DNA of 64,000 bases from Amycolatopsis azurea DSM 43854 (GTDB lineage Bacteria > Actinomycetota > Actinomycetes > Mycobacteriales > Pseudonocardiaceae): assembly GCF_001995215.1 (NCBI RefSeq), contig NZ_MUXN01000002.1, forward strand, positions 220,414 through 284,413. Reading direction: 5' to 3'. A model generated the notes under the pieces. That model saw only the letters and a program-made list of their open reading frames with translations, did not search any database and was not told the DNA's origin. Both the position numbers and the translations under genes were made by a program. Of this stretch, positions 24,409-33,460 are shown piece by piece; position 1 is the first letter of the stretch; every line of letters begins with the position of its first letter.

Positions 24409-27400
24409 TGTCTTCCGAAGATGAGCCCGGCGCCGACCCGGCCGGAACGCTGTCGGTCGAGAACGCCGGGCCGGTCGTGCAGCACGGCGATCTGGAGCTG
24501 AGCGGCGGGCTGGTCGCGGGCCGGGACCTCACCGTCCATGGTCCTGTCAACGTCCTCGCCGACGACGGTGCCCCGTTCGGAGACCACGTCACGCGGCCGG
24601 GCCGGGCTTCGGATCTCTGTCCCTATCCCGGTCTGGACGCCTTCGATGAAGGGCTCGCGAGGTATTTCCACGGCAGGGAAAGAGACGTCGACGCCGTGCT
24701 CGCGCTGCTTCGCCGGGCGCCGCTGGTGGCCGTGGTCGGCTCGTCCGGCAGCGGCAAGTCGTCGCTCCTGTCGGCCGGAGTGCTTCCCGCGCTGGCGGAC
24801 GGCGCGGTCGCCGGTTCGGCCGGATGGACCGTGTCGCTCGTCCGCCCCGGCACTCAGCCGGTCGAGCGGCTGTCGGCGGCCTTGGCGAAGCACACCGGCG
24901 CCGACGGGCCGACGATCTGGGTGATCGACCAGCTGGAGGAGGTGTTCGATCCGGCGGTGGATCCCGGCGACCGTGCCGCGTTCCTCGCCGCGGTCGCCGG
25001 ACCGCATCCGTCCGCCGAGACCAAGGTCCTCCTCGCGTTGCGGTCGGACTTCTACCCGCACCTCGACCAAGCACCCGCGCTGGCGGCGGCGGTCTCGAAG
25101 GCCCAGCACCGGGTGCTGCCGATGGGGCCGCAGGCCATCCGCGAGGTGATCGAGAAACCGGCGGACCAGGTCGGCCTGCGCGTGGAGCCCGAACTGATCG
25201 ACCGGATGCTGGCCGACACCAGCGCCGCCGAAAACGCGCTGCCGCTGCTTTCGTACGCGCTGGCGCAAACGTGGCGACGGCGGCGCAACGGCTGGCTGAC
25301 CCTCGCCGAGTACGCGAAGGCCGGTGCGCTCGACGGCGCGATCGACCACGCCGCCGAACTCGTGTGGGAATCCTTGACCGACCGGCAGCGGGCGACGGCC
25401 CGCCGGATGATGCTGCGCCTGTCCCATCTCGGCGAGAACGCCGTCGCGGTGCGTCGCCAGGCCCGGCTCGAGGATCTGGTGACCGACGTCGACGACGAGA
25501 CCGCCGTGCGCGAGGTCGCCGACCGGCTCGCCGCCGCCCGGATCCTCACGGCCGATCTGGACACCGCGACCGAGGCCCCGATCGTCGACATCACCCACGA
25601 GACGGTGCTGCGCGCGTGGAACCGGCTGCGGACCTGGCTGACCGAAGACCGGGAAGCGAAGCGCGCGCAGGACGATCTCAGCAGCGGCGCCGCGGCGTGG
25701 AAGCAGCACGGCGCCGACCCGGGTTACCTGCTGCGAGGCGCGCGGCTCACCGCCATCCAGGCCGCGCGCCGGGCCGACAGCCTGACGGTGAACGACGTCG
25801 AACTGCGGTTCCTCTCGCTGAGCAGCCGCCTCGAGCATCGGCAACGGTGGCGGTCGCGGCTGCTCGGCCTGCTGGCCGCGGCGCTGGCCGTCGCGGTGGC
25901 GATCACGTTCGTCGTCGTGAGCCAGCAACGGCGTATCAGCCGGGAAAAGACCGTCGCGGACGCCGTGTCGCTCGCCGCTCGGTCGCGTTCGGTGAGCGGC
26001 CAGGAACGAGACCTCGGCGCGCTGCTGGCCGTCGCGGGAGCGCGGATCGACGACAACGCCGTCACCCGCGCGGCCGTCATGGACGCGGTCTCCGCGCACA
26101 GCGGCCCCCTCGCCTACCTTCTCCCGGCCGGACGGCGCGCCACGGCCGTCGCCTCCGGATTCACCCGGGACGGGTCCGCGATCGTCGGCACCATCGACGG
26201 CGCGGTCTGCGCCTTGTCCCCGGCGGACGGCCACGAGACCGGTCCGTGCTTCACCGGTCATCACACCAACATCAGCGCGGTCACGACCGACGGCGACCTC
26301 GTCGCGGCGGCGGACGCCACCGGTTTGACGACCCTTCACCGGCAAGGGAACGCGGCGCCGGTCCGCGATCCGGTCCGGGCGACGTCCGCCGTGGTCGGCC
26401 TCGCCGTCAGCCCGGCGCACGACCAGCTGCTCGCGGCCACCCGGTTCGGCGCGGTCGAACGCTGGCGGTTGGGCGGCGAAGCGGCGCCTTTGCCGCCCCT
26501 CGCCCAAAGCGCCGACGTCGTGGCGCTCGCCGTCGCCGACAAGGCCGACCAGGTCGTCGCCCTCACGACGGCGGGGGAGCTCAAACGCTGGCGGCTGACC
26601 GACGGGGCCGAACTGCCCGCCCTCGCCGAACCAGGGACCGTGGCGACAGGCACGACGATGCGCTTGGCCGTCGTCGGTGACACCCGCGTGGTGACGGCGG
26701 ACGAGAACCGGCTCGGCGTCTGGGATCTTCGCGGCGGGCAACCTCCTTTGTGGACGGACGCGCTGGGCGGGACGGCGGTCGTGTCGTCCGGTGACGGCGA
26801 AACGGTGTTCGTCGGCTCGGACACCGGCACGATCACCTCGTGGCGGCTCGCCCCCGCGCCGCTGGCCGTCGAACCCACCCGGCCTGGTCTCGTGAAGCCC
26901 GTCGTCGCGCTCGGCAGCGGAGGCGACTTCCTGGTGGGAGCGGATCAGGACGGCCGGGTGATCTCGTGGGATCTGAGCGGCAAGCGTTCTCCCGCGGGCA
27001 CCCCGCTCGCCCAGGCGTCCGGGCCGCTCCAGGCCGTCGCCAGGAATCCGGCCGGAGCCGTCGCTTCGGGAGGTGCGGACGGTGTCGTCCGGGTGACCCG
27101 TGACGGATCCACAATGGACACTCATACCTTCGAGGGCTCCGTCGTCGGTCTCGCCTGGCAGCCGACGGGAATGATCGCGGTGGGCACCGACCGTGGAACC
27201 CTGTACGAACTCGACCCGGGCACCGGGGCGACCCGGACGGTGTCCGACCGGCCGGGCACCGCGGTCACCTGTCTCGTCGCCGACGGCAGGGGGAACCTGG
27301 TCGCCGGCTTCAGCGACGGCCACGTGCTCTTCACCGACCTGCCCGGGGCGGCCTTCACCGCGGCCAAAGGTTCCGTGTCGGCGATCGCCCTGAGCGCGGA

Positions 27401-27962
27401 CGGAAACAGGGTCGCCGTCGCTTCCGGCGACGGGATCTCCGCGCCGCCGCAGATCTCCGTCGCCGGGAAGCGCGAAAGGTTTCGGGACATCCTGACCGTC
27501 ACCGGGCACGCCCTTCCGGTCACCAGCCTCGCGTTCAGCCCCGACGGGCGAACCCTCGCCAGCGGCAGCGACGACCGGTCCATTCGCCTGTGGGGCTTGG
27601 CCGACGGCACGACGAAGAGCACGTTTCAGGGGCACACGGACATGGTCCTGGCGCTGGTCTACTCACCCGACGGCACGACCCTGGCCTCCGGAAGCCAGGA
27701 CGGAACCCTCCGGCTGTGGGACGTCGCGAGCGGCCTCCAGATCGGGCGTCAGCTGGAGTTCGGCGTCGGCTACGTCTGGTCGCTCGCGCCCTCGCCGGAC
27801 GGTGCGAATCTCGTCGCGGCGCAGGGTTCGACGGTCGTGGAATGGCCGTTCGGCAAAGGAGCGTGGCTGGACCGCGCCTGCCGGCTGGCAGGGCGTCTCC
27901 TGACCGACGACGAGCGGAAGCGATACCTGCCCGACGGGACCTCCCTACGCCCCTGCGCGTGA
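24405..27962 (+). CDS. nSTAND-type NTPase with membrane helix and WD40 repeats
   Basis: 1185 residues. A beta-rich N-terminal tail contains LVAGRDLTVHG (about 36-46). The nSTAND1 domain begins at CPYPGLDAFDEGLARYFHGRERDVD (72-96), with Walker A GSSGSGKS (112-119), Walker B IWVIDQLEEVF (171-181) and sensor-like LALRSDFYPHL. A winged-helix region and DREAKRAQDDL segment follow, then one membrane helix at about 483-505 (LLGLLAAALAVAVAITFVVV). The C-terminal half, from about 560, is a WD40 propeller; the clearest blades are at the end (TSLAFSPDGRTLASGSDDRSIRLW). Such STAND proteins are signalling switches in development, cell death or phage defence. Which applies here is unknown. Confidence 0.9.
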   Translation: MMSSEDEPGADPAGTLSVENAGPVVQHGDLELSGGLVAGRDLTVHGPVNVLADDGAPFGDHVTRPGRASDLCPYPGLDAFDEGLARYFHGRERDVDAVLALLRRAPLVAVVGSSGSGKSSLLSAGVLPALADGAVAGSAGWTVSLVRPGTQPVERLSAALAKHTGADGPTIWVIDQLEEVFDPAVDPGDRAAFLAAVAGPHPSAETKVLLALRSDFYPHLDQAPALAAAVSKAQHRVLPMGPQAIREVIEKPADQVGLRVEPELIDRMLADTSAAENALPLLSYALAQTWRRRRNGWLTLAEYAKAGALDGAIDHAAELVWESLTDRQRATARRMMLRLSHLGENAVAVRRQARLEDLVTDVDDETAVREVADRLAAARILTADLDTATEAPIVDITHETVLRAWNRLRTWLTEDREAKRAQDDLSSGAAAWKQHGADPGYLLRGARLTAIQAARRADSLTVNDVELRFLSLSSRLEHRQRWRSRLLGLLAAALAVAVAITFVVVSQQRRISREKTVADAVSLAARSRSVSGQERDLGALLAVAGARIDDNAVTRAAVMDAVSAHSGPLAYLLPAGRRATAVASGFTRDGSAIVGTIDGAVCALSPADGHETGPCFTGHHTNISAVTTDGDLVAAADATGLTTLHRQGNAAPVRDPVRATSAVVGLAVSPAHDQLLAATRFGAVERWRLGGEAAPLPPLAQSADVVALAVADKADQVVALTTAGELKRWRLTDGAELPALAEPGTVATGTTMRLAVVGDTRVVTADENRLGVWDLRGGQPPLWTDALGGTAVVSSGDGETVFVGSDTGTITSWRLAPAPLAVEPTRPGLVKPVVALGSGGDFLVGADQDGRVISWDLSGKRSPAGTPLAQASGPLQAVARNPAGAVASGGADGVVRVTRDGSTMDTHTFEGSVVGLAWQPTGMIAVGTDRGTLYELDPGTGATRTVSDRPGTAVTCLVADGRGNLVAGFSDGHVLFTDLPGAAFTAAKGSVSAIALSADGNRVAVASGDGISAPPQISVAGKRERFRDILTVTGHALPVTSLAFSPDGRTLASGSDDRSIRLWGLADGTTKSTFQGHTDMVLALVYSPDGTTLASGSQDGTLRLWDVASGLQIGRQLEFGVGYVWSLAPSPDGANLVAAQGSTVVEWPFGKGAWLDRACRLAGRLLTDDERKRYLPDGTSLRPCA

Positions 27963-28364
27963 CGCCGACCGGTACGCGGCGATCCTGATCCGCAGGCCGC
28001 GCAGGTGGACCAGATCGATGTCGAAGGCGGAGACCGGCCGGTAGCCCGGAGCGGGTTCGGCGGACCGGCAAGGGCCACTGACGAACACGAAATCGTCGTC
28101 CGGTTCGTATCTGGGCTCGGCCCAGACACCGGGGTCTCCGGCCCTGCTGCCGGCATGGCGAGTGCGAGCCCGCCAGTAGACGGGAAGCTTCATCGTCTCG
28201 CTCAGCGCCCTGTCGAACGCGGCGACATCGGTGGCGGCGATCCCGAGCCCGTGTCCGTTCCACACGCGAGGCGCCCAGTACTCGGCGCCGGCGGCATGGG
28301 TGAAACGGGCGGTTTCCTCGGCCGCGGTGATCGTCCAGTCGGCCACGGTGGTGAGTGTCGGCAT
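27945..28364 (-). CDS. Hypothetical protein
   Basis: 139 residues from ATG at 28364; the open frame extends to 28532 but that part looks noncoding. The sequence (MPTLTTVADWTITAAEETARFTHAAG ... RALSETMKLPVYWRARTRHAG ... YRPVSAFDIDLVHLRGLRIRI) is a compact alpha+beta protein without signal peptide or recognisable motif. It is convergent with the nSTAND gene and the ends overlap by 18 bases. No function can be offered. Confidence 0.6.
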   Translation of the reverse strand: MPTLTTVADWTITAAEETARFTHAAGAEYWAPRVWNGHGLGIAATDVAAFDRALSETMKLPVYWRARTRHAGSRAGDPGVWAEPRYEPDDDFVFVSGPCRSAEPAPGYRPVSAFDIDLVHLRGLRIRIAAYRSASRAGA

Positions 28365-28704
28365 GAGGAGTCCCGGTGGTCGCGGCCCCCCTCCGGCCCG
28401 GCACACGGTAAGGGCTCGACTCCGCACGGTGGTACCACCGGCGGCACACGGATGTTGCGCCGACCGGCCGCCGCGCGCCCGAAGAACCAGGTCCAGGAGC
28501 CGGTCGCGGTGGTGGGCCTCAATTCTGTTCATCTTCGGTTCATCCGTGAATCACCGGCTTCGGCGAACTGTGCGAGCCGGTTCCCGCCAGGCGGCGGGTC
28601 CGGGCGGGTTCGACGAACCCGGCTTCGCGGTGGACACCTCCGTGCAGCTCTCACGGGTGACAAACCCGCGCTACGGTGAATGATCGACACGACGAGGAGA
28701 GCGG
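28365..28704. other. Noncoding gap
   Basis: About 340 bases between divergent genes. A few short open frames occur but none has a ribosome site or normal codon use. GAGGAGAG at 28694-28701 belongs to the following hydrolase gene. No clear repeat or operator seen. Confidence 0.4.
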
Positions 28705-29502
28705 ATGGAAAACGGCGGAGTCCGGGTCCACGGCGAGTCAGGGCAGCCGGTACTGCTGTTGCCCGGCGGCGCCGAATCCTGTGAAGGCTTCTTTCCGGGC
28801 CTGGTCGAAGGTCTCGTCGACGATCCCGGCTGCCGGGTGATCGTGCACGACCGGCCGGGCACCGGCACTTCGACGGACGAGGGCACGCTGGCGGACGCCG
28901 CGTCCCGGCTGAGCGCGCTCATCGACAGCCTGGACTGCGGCCCGGTCGTGGTGGTCGGGCAGAGTCTCGGCGGTGCCGTGGCGGTCCTGCTCGCCCGCGA
29001 TCACCCCGAGCAGGTCGCCGGTCTGGTCCTGCTCGACCCGACACCCATCGACGATCCCCGTACGTGCGCCGGTCTGGAGCGGGCGACGGGTGTGCTCGGC
29101 AAGGTGTCGACCGTTCCCGTGCTGCGCCAGGTCTTTCCGCGCGTCGTCCACACCGCCGTCGCTCGGGCCGCGCGACGTCAGGACCTCCGGCCGGATTGCG
29201 AGGCGGCGTTCTTGCGGACGGCGGACGCCGACCTCCCGACGCTGGCGCGCGCGGTCCGCGGCATCTCGGCGCTGGCGAAAGACCTGCAGGGCGCCGAGTT
29301 GCCCCGGCTGCCCGCTGTGGTGGTGACCGCCGATCGCAAACGGGACTCCGCGATGCGACGCTCCCACGAGCGTTTCGCCGCCGCGTTCGGCGGGCGGGTC
29401 GAGTGCTGGCCGGGGGCGACGCACAGCGTGCACCTCGACCATCCCGACGAGACCCTGGCGACGGTGCGTGAAGTGGTCACTCAGGTCGGCCGGGCGGCCT
29501 GA
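28705..29502 (+). CDS. Alpha/beta hydrolase
   Basis: 265 residues with GAGGAG upstream of the ATG. The fold is clear: VLLLPGGAESCEGFF, oxyanion region, VIVHDRPGTGTS, the nucleophile elbow VVGQSLGGA with Ser87, and a late His in GATHSVHLDHPDE; the acid is likely Asp in the preceding strand. Small soluble hydrolases of this form act on esters, lactones or haloalkanes; the substrate is not predictable. It stands alone, 100 bases before the convergent MarR gene. Confidence 0.9.
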   Translation: MENGGVRVHGESGQPVLLLPGGAESCEGFFPGLVEGLVDDPGCRVIVHDRPGTGTSTDEGTLADAASRLSALIDSLDCGPVVVVGQSLGGAVAVLLARDHPEQVAGLVLLDPTPIDDPRTCAGLERATGVLGKVSTVPVLRQVFPRVVHTAVARAARRQDLRPDCEAAFLRTADADLPTLARAVRGISALAKDLQGAELPRLPAVVVTADRKRDSAMRRSHERFAAAFGGRVECWPGATHSVHLDHPDETLATVREVVTQVGRAA

Positions 29503-29602
29503 GCGTATCGGCTTGCTATGCCGCTCGGAGGCCTTCGAGCTCGTGTCGCGGGAAGGGAGCGCATGTCCGGCATCGTCGCAGGAGGCGAGCTCGTCCCCGT
29601 CG

Positions 29603-30103
29603 TCAGCGCAACTTGTCCACCGACGCGATCTGTTCCCAGTGGGCGCCGAGCGCGTTGAGCAGGGCGGCCGTGTCGACATCGCCTTCACCGCCCAGGAGCG
29701 CCTTGTCCAGCCTGCGGGCGCGGCGGTTCACCTGGCTCAGGACCGTTTTGCCCTCGTCGGTGAGGGACAGGAGCTTGCGCCGGGCGTCGTGCGGTGATTC
29801 GACGCGCTTGATCAGCCCCCGCCGTTCGAGCCGGCGGCACAGGTCCGCCATCGTCGAGGTGTCGAGCGCGACGGCGCCCGCCAGGGAACTCTGGTCGCTG
29901 CCGGGGTAGGCGCGGACCGCGGACAGGACCGCGAACTGCGGACCGGTCAGGACCGGGTCCACATGACGGTTCCACGCGGCGAGGTAGGCCTGGTAGAGCC
30001 GCCTGGCCCCGTAGCCGGGGGCCGCCAGCAGATCCGAGGGTGTCGCGGGCGTGACCGCCGCCGTTTCGTCCCTGCGTCGGCCCGTGCGCGCCGGTTCACC
30101 CAT
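29603..30103 (-). CDS. MarR-family regulator, probable repressor of the nicotinate operon
   Basis: 166 residues from ATG at 30103 (AAGGGAG upstream). The MarR winged helix is visible: LTGPQFAVLSAVRAYPGSDQSSLAGAVALDTSTMADLCRRLERRGLIKRVESPHDARRKLLSLTDEG. The gene is divergent from the nicotinate catabolic operon, and two 32-bp direct repeats lie in the 232-base gap. NicR of Pseudomonas putida is also a MarR protein that represses nic genes and responds to 6-hydroxynicotinate. The same role is proposed here on position and family; the ligand is inference. Confidence 0.9.
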   Translation of the reverse strand: MGEPARTGRRRDETAAVTPATPSDLLAAPGYGARRLYQAYLAAWNRHVDPVLTGPQFAVLSAVRAYPGSDQSSLAGAVALDTSTMADLCRRLERRGLIKRVESPHDARRKLLSLTDEGKTVLSQVNRRARRLDKALLGGEGDVDTAALLNALGAHWEQIASVDKLR

Positions 30104-30208
30104 CGCCTTCTCCCTTGTCGGCTCCACCCGCTGCCCGGGCCCCCGAAGTGATCCTACGTGTCCGGACGGTCGCTCACGGGCAGGCCGCCGACATCCGCCC
30201 GCCGCAAC

Positions 30209-30315
30209 CTCTTGCGTATCCGGATAGTACGTGTTCGGATGAAGGTCCCCTCGGGGACGGCGAGAGAGCGGATCCGGGCCCAACTCTTGCGTATCCGGAT
30301 AGTACGTGCTCGGAT
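30209..30315 (+). promoter_or_regulatory. Two 32-bp direct repeats upstream of nicX (promoter/operator)
   Basis: Copies at 30209-30240 and 30284-30315 differ at one base. Each begins CTCTTGCG, contains the perfect palindrome TATCCGGATA (30217-30226 and 30292-30301) and ends CGGAT. Start-to-start distance is 75 bases, about seven helical turns, so both sites face the same side. TTGCGT (30287-30292) and TCGGAT (30310-30315) have a 17-base gap and could be promoter boxes overlapped by the operator. Likely binding sites of the divergent MarR protein. Confidence 0.65.
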
Positions 30316-30335
30316 TAGTGTGGAGGTGTTCGACG

Positions 30336-31382
30336 ATGGACCAGAACCTGTTCAACGACATCTGCTTGCGCCAGCTGACGTTCTCGGGAGTGCACGAGGG
30401 CGAGACCGTGGTGGTGCTGACCCGCGGCGGCGAGCGGGCGGAGTACGCCGACGCCTTCCTGTGGGCCGCCCAGCAGCTGGGCGCTTCGACCTATCACATG
30501 CGGTTGCCTTCACCGTCCAGCGCCGCGGGCGCGTGGGCCGTGGGCGACTCGGGGCTCGGGAACATCCCCTTGGCCGTCGAGGCGCTCAAGAGCGTGGACA
30601 TGGTGGTCGACTGCACGTTCCTGTTGTTCAGCAAGGAACAGTTCGCCATCCAGGACGCGGGCACCCGGATCCTCACCGCCGTCGAGCCGCCCGAGCTGCT
30701 GGCCAGGCTGATGCCGACGAAGGAACTGCGCGAGCGGGTGGAGATCGGGGCCGAGCTGCTGGCCAAGGCGGGCACGATGCGGATCACCAGCCCGGCGGGC
30801 ACCGATGTCACCTATCAGCTCGGCGTGTACCCGACACTGTCCGAGTACGGCTACACCGACACCCCCGGCCGCTGGGATCACTGGCCGGCGGCGTTCGTGT
30901 TCACCGGCGGCGCCGACGACGGTGTCGACGGGAAGATCGTGCTTTCGCCCGGAGACGTGTTGCTGCCGTTCAACACTTATGTGCAGACCCCGGTGGAGAT
31001 CACCATCGAGCAGGGTTTCATCCGCGACATCCGCGGCGGCGCCGAATCGTCCGGATTGGACGCGGATCTGCTGCGCTCCTACATCGAAAGCTTCGAAGAC
31101 CCCCGCGGTTACGGCATGAGCCACGTGGGCTGGGGGCTCGACGAGCGCGCGCACTGGCACGGCCTGACCCAGTTCCCCGGCGGGATGGGCATGGAACTGA
31201 GGAGTTTCTACGGCAACGTGATGTTCTCCATCGGCCCCAACAACGAACTGGGCGGCCCGAACGACACGCCCTGTCACTTCGACATCCCGATGCGCGGAAA
31301 TTCCCTGTACCTGGACGACGAACTGATCGTCGACAACGGTGAGCTGACCGTGGCCGACATGCGTCCGGCGGCGCGCCGATGA
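30336..31382 (+). CDS. nicX: 2,5-dihydroxypyridine 5,6-dioxygenase
   Basis: 348 residues from ATG at 30336 with GGAGG nine bases upstream. The protein has the aminopeptidase-like NicX fold. The Fe(II) ligands of that family (His265, His318 and Asp320 in Pseudomonas NicX) correspond here to His263 (YGMSHVGWG), His314 and Asp316 (TPCHFDIPM), with the same H-x-D spacing. It should cleave the ring of 2,5-dihydroxypyridine with O2 to give N-formylmaleamate. First gene of a nine-gene operon; its stop overlaps the ATG of the isomerase gene (ATGA at 31379-31382). Confidence 0.93.
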   Translation: MDQNLFNDICLRQLTFSGVHEGETVVVLTRGGERAEYADAFLWAAQQLGASTYHMRLPSPSSAAGAWAVGDSGLGNIPLAVEALKSVDMVVDCTFLLFSKEQFAIQDAGTRILTAVEPPELLARLMPTKELRERVEIGAELLAKAGTMRITSPAGTDVTYQLGVYPTLSEYGYTDTPGRWDHWPAAFVFTGGADDGVDGKIVLSPGDVLLPFNTYVQTPVEITIEQGFIRDIRGGAESSGLDADLLRSYIESFEDPRGYGMSHVGWGLDERAHWHGLTQFPGGMGMELRSFYGNVMFSIGPNNELGGPNDTPCHFDIPMRGNSLYLDDELIVDNGELTVADMRPAARR

Positions 31383-32176
31383 ACGACCACCACATCGGGA
31401 TGATCGTCCCCAGCTCGAATCTCACGATGGAGACCGAGTTGCCGCGGATGCTGCGTGCCAGGGAGGAGGCCGAGCCGGGGGACCGGTTCGTCTTCCACTC
31501 CGCGCGGGCCCGGATGCGGCACGTCGAGCCCGAACAGCTGCGGGCGATGAACGCCCAGGCTGGCCGGGCGGCGGCCGAACTCGCCGACGCGCGGCCGGAC
31601 GTGGTCGCCACCGCGTGCCTGGTCGCGATCATGGCCCAGGGGCCGGGGTATCACTGCACCGCCGAGGACGACATCACCCGTGTGCTGCGCGAGGAGGGCT
31701 GCGCGTCGCCGGTCGTGTCCAGCGCCGGTGCGCTGTTGTCCGGTCTCGAAGCGCTGAAAGCCCGCAAGGTCGCGATCATCACGCCGTACCTGAAGCCGCT
31801 GACCAAGGCGGTGGCGGACTACATCGAGGACGCGGGGTTCGAGGTCGCCGACGCGATTTCCCTTGAGGTGCCGGACAATCTCGCCGTCGCCCGGCTGGAT
31901 CCCGCCGGATTGCGAGAGCATCACCGAAAGCTGAATCTGTCCGATGTGGACGTACTGGTGCTTTCCGCGTGTGTCCAGATGCCGTCGCTGTCCGCGATCC
32001 AGCCGGTGGAGGACGAGGTCGGGATCCCGGTCCTGTCGGCGGCGACCGCCACGACGTTCCGGATCCTGTCGGAACTCGGCGTCGAGCCGACGGTGCCCGG
32101 CGCCGGAAGCCTGCTCAGTGGCGCGAAAGCTTTGACGAAGACGGGAGGCGGGCATGGCCGCGAGTCAGTCGTTTGA
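31379..32176 (+). CDS. nicE: Maleate cis-trans isomerase
   Basis: 265 residues of the Asp/Glu racemase-like fold. IGMIVPSSNLTMETELPRML opens the protein. The two catalytic cysteines are Cys80 (VATACLVAIMAQG) and Cys198 (VLSACVQMPSL), 118 residues apart as in characterised maleate isomerases. It converts maleate to fumarate, the last step of the maleamate pathway. It overlaps nicX by four bases and the next gene by 23 bases, so all three should be translated together. Confidence 0.93.
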   Translation: MNDHHIGMIVPSSNLTMETELPRMLRAREEAEPGDRFVFHSARARMRHVEPEQLRAMNAQAGRAAAELADARPDVVATACLVAIMAQGPGYHCTAEDDITRVLREEGCASPVVSSAGALLSGLEALKARKVAIITPYLKPLTKAVADYIEDAGFEVADAISLEVPDNLAVARLDPAGLREHHRKLNLSDVDVLVLSACVQMPSLSAIQPVEDEVGIPVLSAATATTFRILSELGVEPTVPGAGSLLSGAKALTKTGGGHGRESVV

Positions 32177-33425
32177 GGTCGTTGTCGTCGGTGGCGGGCT
32201 CGGTGGGCTCTGCGCGGCGTTGTCGCTGCGGCAGCGGGGCCTGCGCGTCACCGTCGTCGAAGCGGCGCCGGAACTGGGCGAGATCGGCGCGGGGATCCAG
32301 ACCGCGCCCAACGCCAGCCGGATCCTCATCGGACTCGGCCTGCGCGCCGATCTGGAGCGGGTGCGGACGGAGCCGCAGGACCAGGTCCGCCGCCGCTGGG
32401 CGGACGGCGGCATCATCGCCCAGCTGCCGCTGGGCAGGCGGGTGACCGACCAATACGGCGCGCCGTACTGGCACTACCACCGCGCCGACCTGCACCGGGT
32501 CCTGCTCGACGCCTGCCTCGACCCGGACGGCGCCGGTCCGGCGGTGCGGGTGGTGACCGGCGCGCGGGTCGTCGAGCTGGACCGGACGGTGCCGGACCGG
32601 CCGGCCGTGCTCGCCGCCGACGGGCGCCGGTTCACCGGCGACGTCGTGGTCGGAGCGGACGGCATCCGGTCATCGGTACGCGATCTCGCCGGCTTCGACG
32701 ACACGCTCGCGTTCTCCGGCGAGATGGCCTACCGGGCGCTGATCTCCGGCGACCTGATCGCCCAGGACCCCGCCACCCGGTTCCTGGCCGACCGCTACCA
32801 CTCCACGATCTGGTACGGCCCCAACAAACACCTGGTGCACTACATGATCCGCGGCGGGGAGTACCTCAACGTGGTCGCGATCGTGCCGTGCACCGAAGCG
32901 GTCGCCAGGGACTGGAGCGGACCCGCCACCGCCGCCGAACTCGCCGCCGAGTACCACGACTGGGACGATCGGGTCCCGGCCATGCTGGCCAAGGCGAAGG
33001 ACGAGGACGTCTCGGTGTGGGCGATGTACCGTCGGCGCCGTGATCCGGTGTGGGTGGACGGCCGGGTCGCCCTGCTCGGCGACGCGTGCCACGCGATGCT
33101 GCCTTACCAGGCGCAAGGCGCGTCCCAGGCGATGGAGGACGCGGCCGTGCTGGCCGAGGAGCTGGGCCGCGTCACGCGCGACGGGATCGACGGAGCCCTG
33201 GTGCGTTACGTCGACCGGCGTGCCAAGCACGCGGGCATGGTCCAGGACGCCTCGTTGCAGAACATGGACTTCTACCATCTGCCCGACGGTCCCGAGCAGC
33301 GCGAACGGGACGAGAAGCTGCGGCGCTTCGACGGCGAATCCGACGTGTCCTACGACTGGCTGTGGAACGGCAGCCCGCTCACCGACCCCGACACCGAGTC
33401 CATCCACTACCAGTTCGCCCGCTGA
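32154..33425 (+). CDS. nicC: FAD-dependent 6-hydroxynicotinate 3-monooxygenase
   Basis: 423 residues, class A flavin monooxygenase: VVVVGGGLGGLCAALSLRQRG (FAD, about 9-29), GAGIQTAPNASRIL, the DG motif VVGADGIRSSVRDL, and GDACHAMLPYQAQGASQAMEDA near residue 310. NicC enzymes perform decarboxylative hydroxylation of 6-hydroxynicotinate to 2,5-dihydroxypyridine with NADH and O2. Family resemblance alone would also permit salicylate-type hydroxylases; the surrounding nicX, nicE and Mo-hydroxylase genes decide the assignment. No separate decarboxylase gene is present, which fits nicotinate better than picolinate. Confidence 0.88.
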   Translation: MAASQSFEVVVVGGGLGGLCAALSLRQRGLRVTVVEAAPELGEIGAGIQTAPNASRILIGLGLRADLERVRTEPQDQVRRRWADGGIIAQLPLGRRVTDQYGAPYWHYHRADLHRVLLDACLDPDGAGPAVRVVTGARVVELDRTVPDRPAVLAADGRRFTGDVVVGADGIRSSVRDLAGFDDTLAFSGEMAYRALISGDLIAQDPATRFLADRYHSTIWYGPNKHLVHYMIRGGEYLNVVAIVPCTEAVARDWSGPATAAELAAEYHDWDDRVPAMLAKAKDEDVSVWAMYRRRRDPVWVDGRVALLGDACHAMLPYQAQGASQAMEDAAVLAEELGRVTRDGIDGALVRYVDRRAKHAGMVQDASLQNMDFYHLPDGPEQRERDEKLRRFDGESDVSYDWLWNGSPLTDPDTESIHYQFAR

Positions 33426-33460
33426 GGCGCGCTGGTCGGCAAATCGCAACGGAGCGGTTC

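Noticed and set aside
24390..27635. Very long open frame (over 1000 codons) on the minus strand opposite the nSTAND gene
   Set aside because: It mirrors the GC-rich third positions of the real gene; its product is Arg/Gly/His-rich low-complexity sequence without motifs. The plus strand has clear NTPase and WD40 motifs.
23031..27962. A named anti-phage system such as Avs
   Set aside because: Those have different sensor repeats and effector nucleases; here only the nSTAND core and WD40 repeats are visible, so no named system is claimed.
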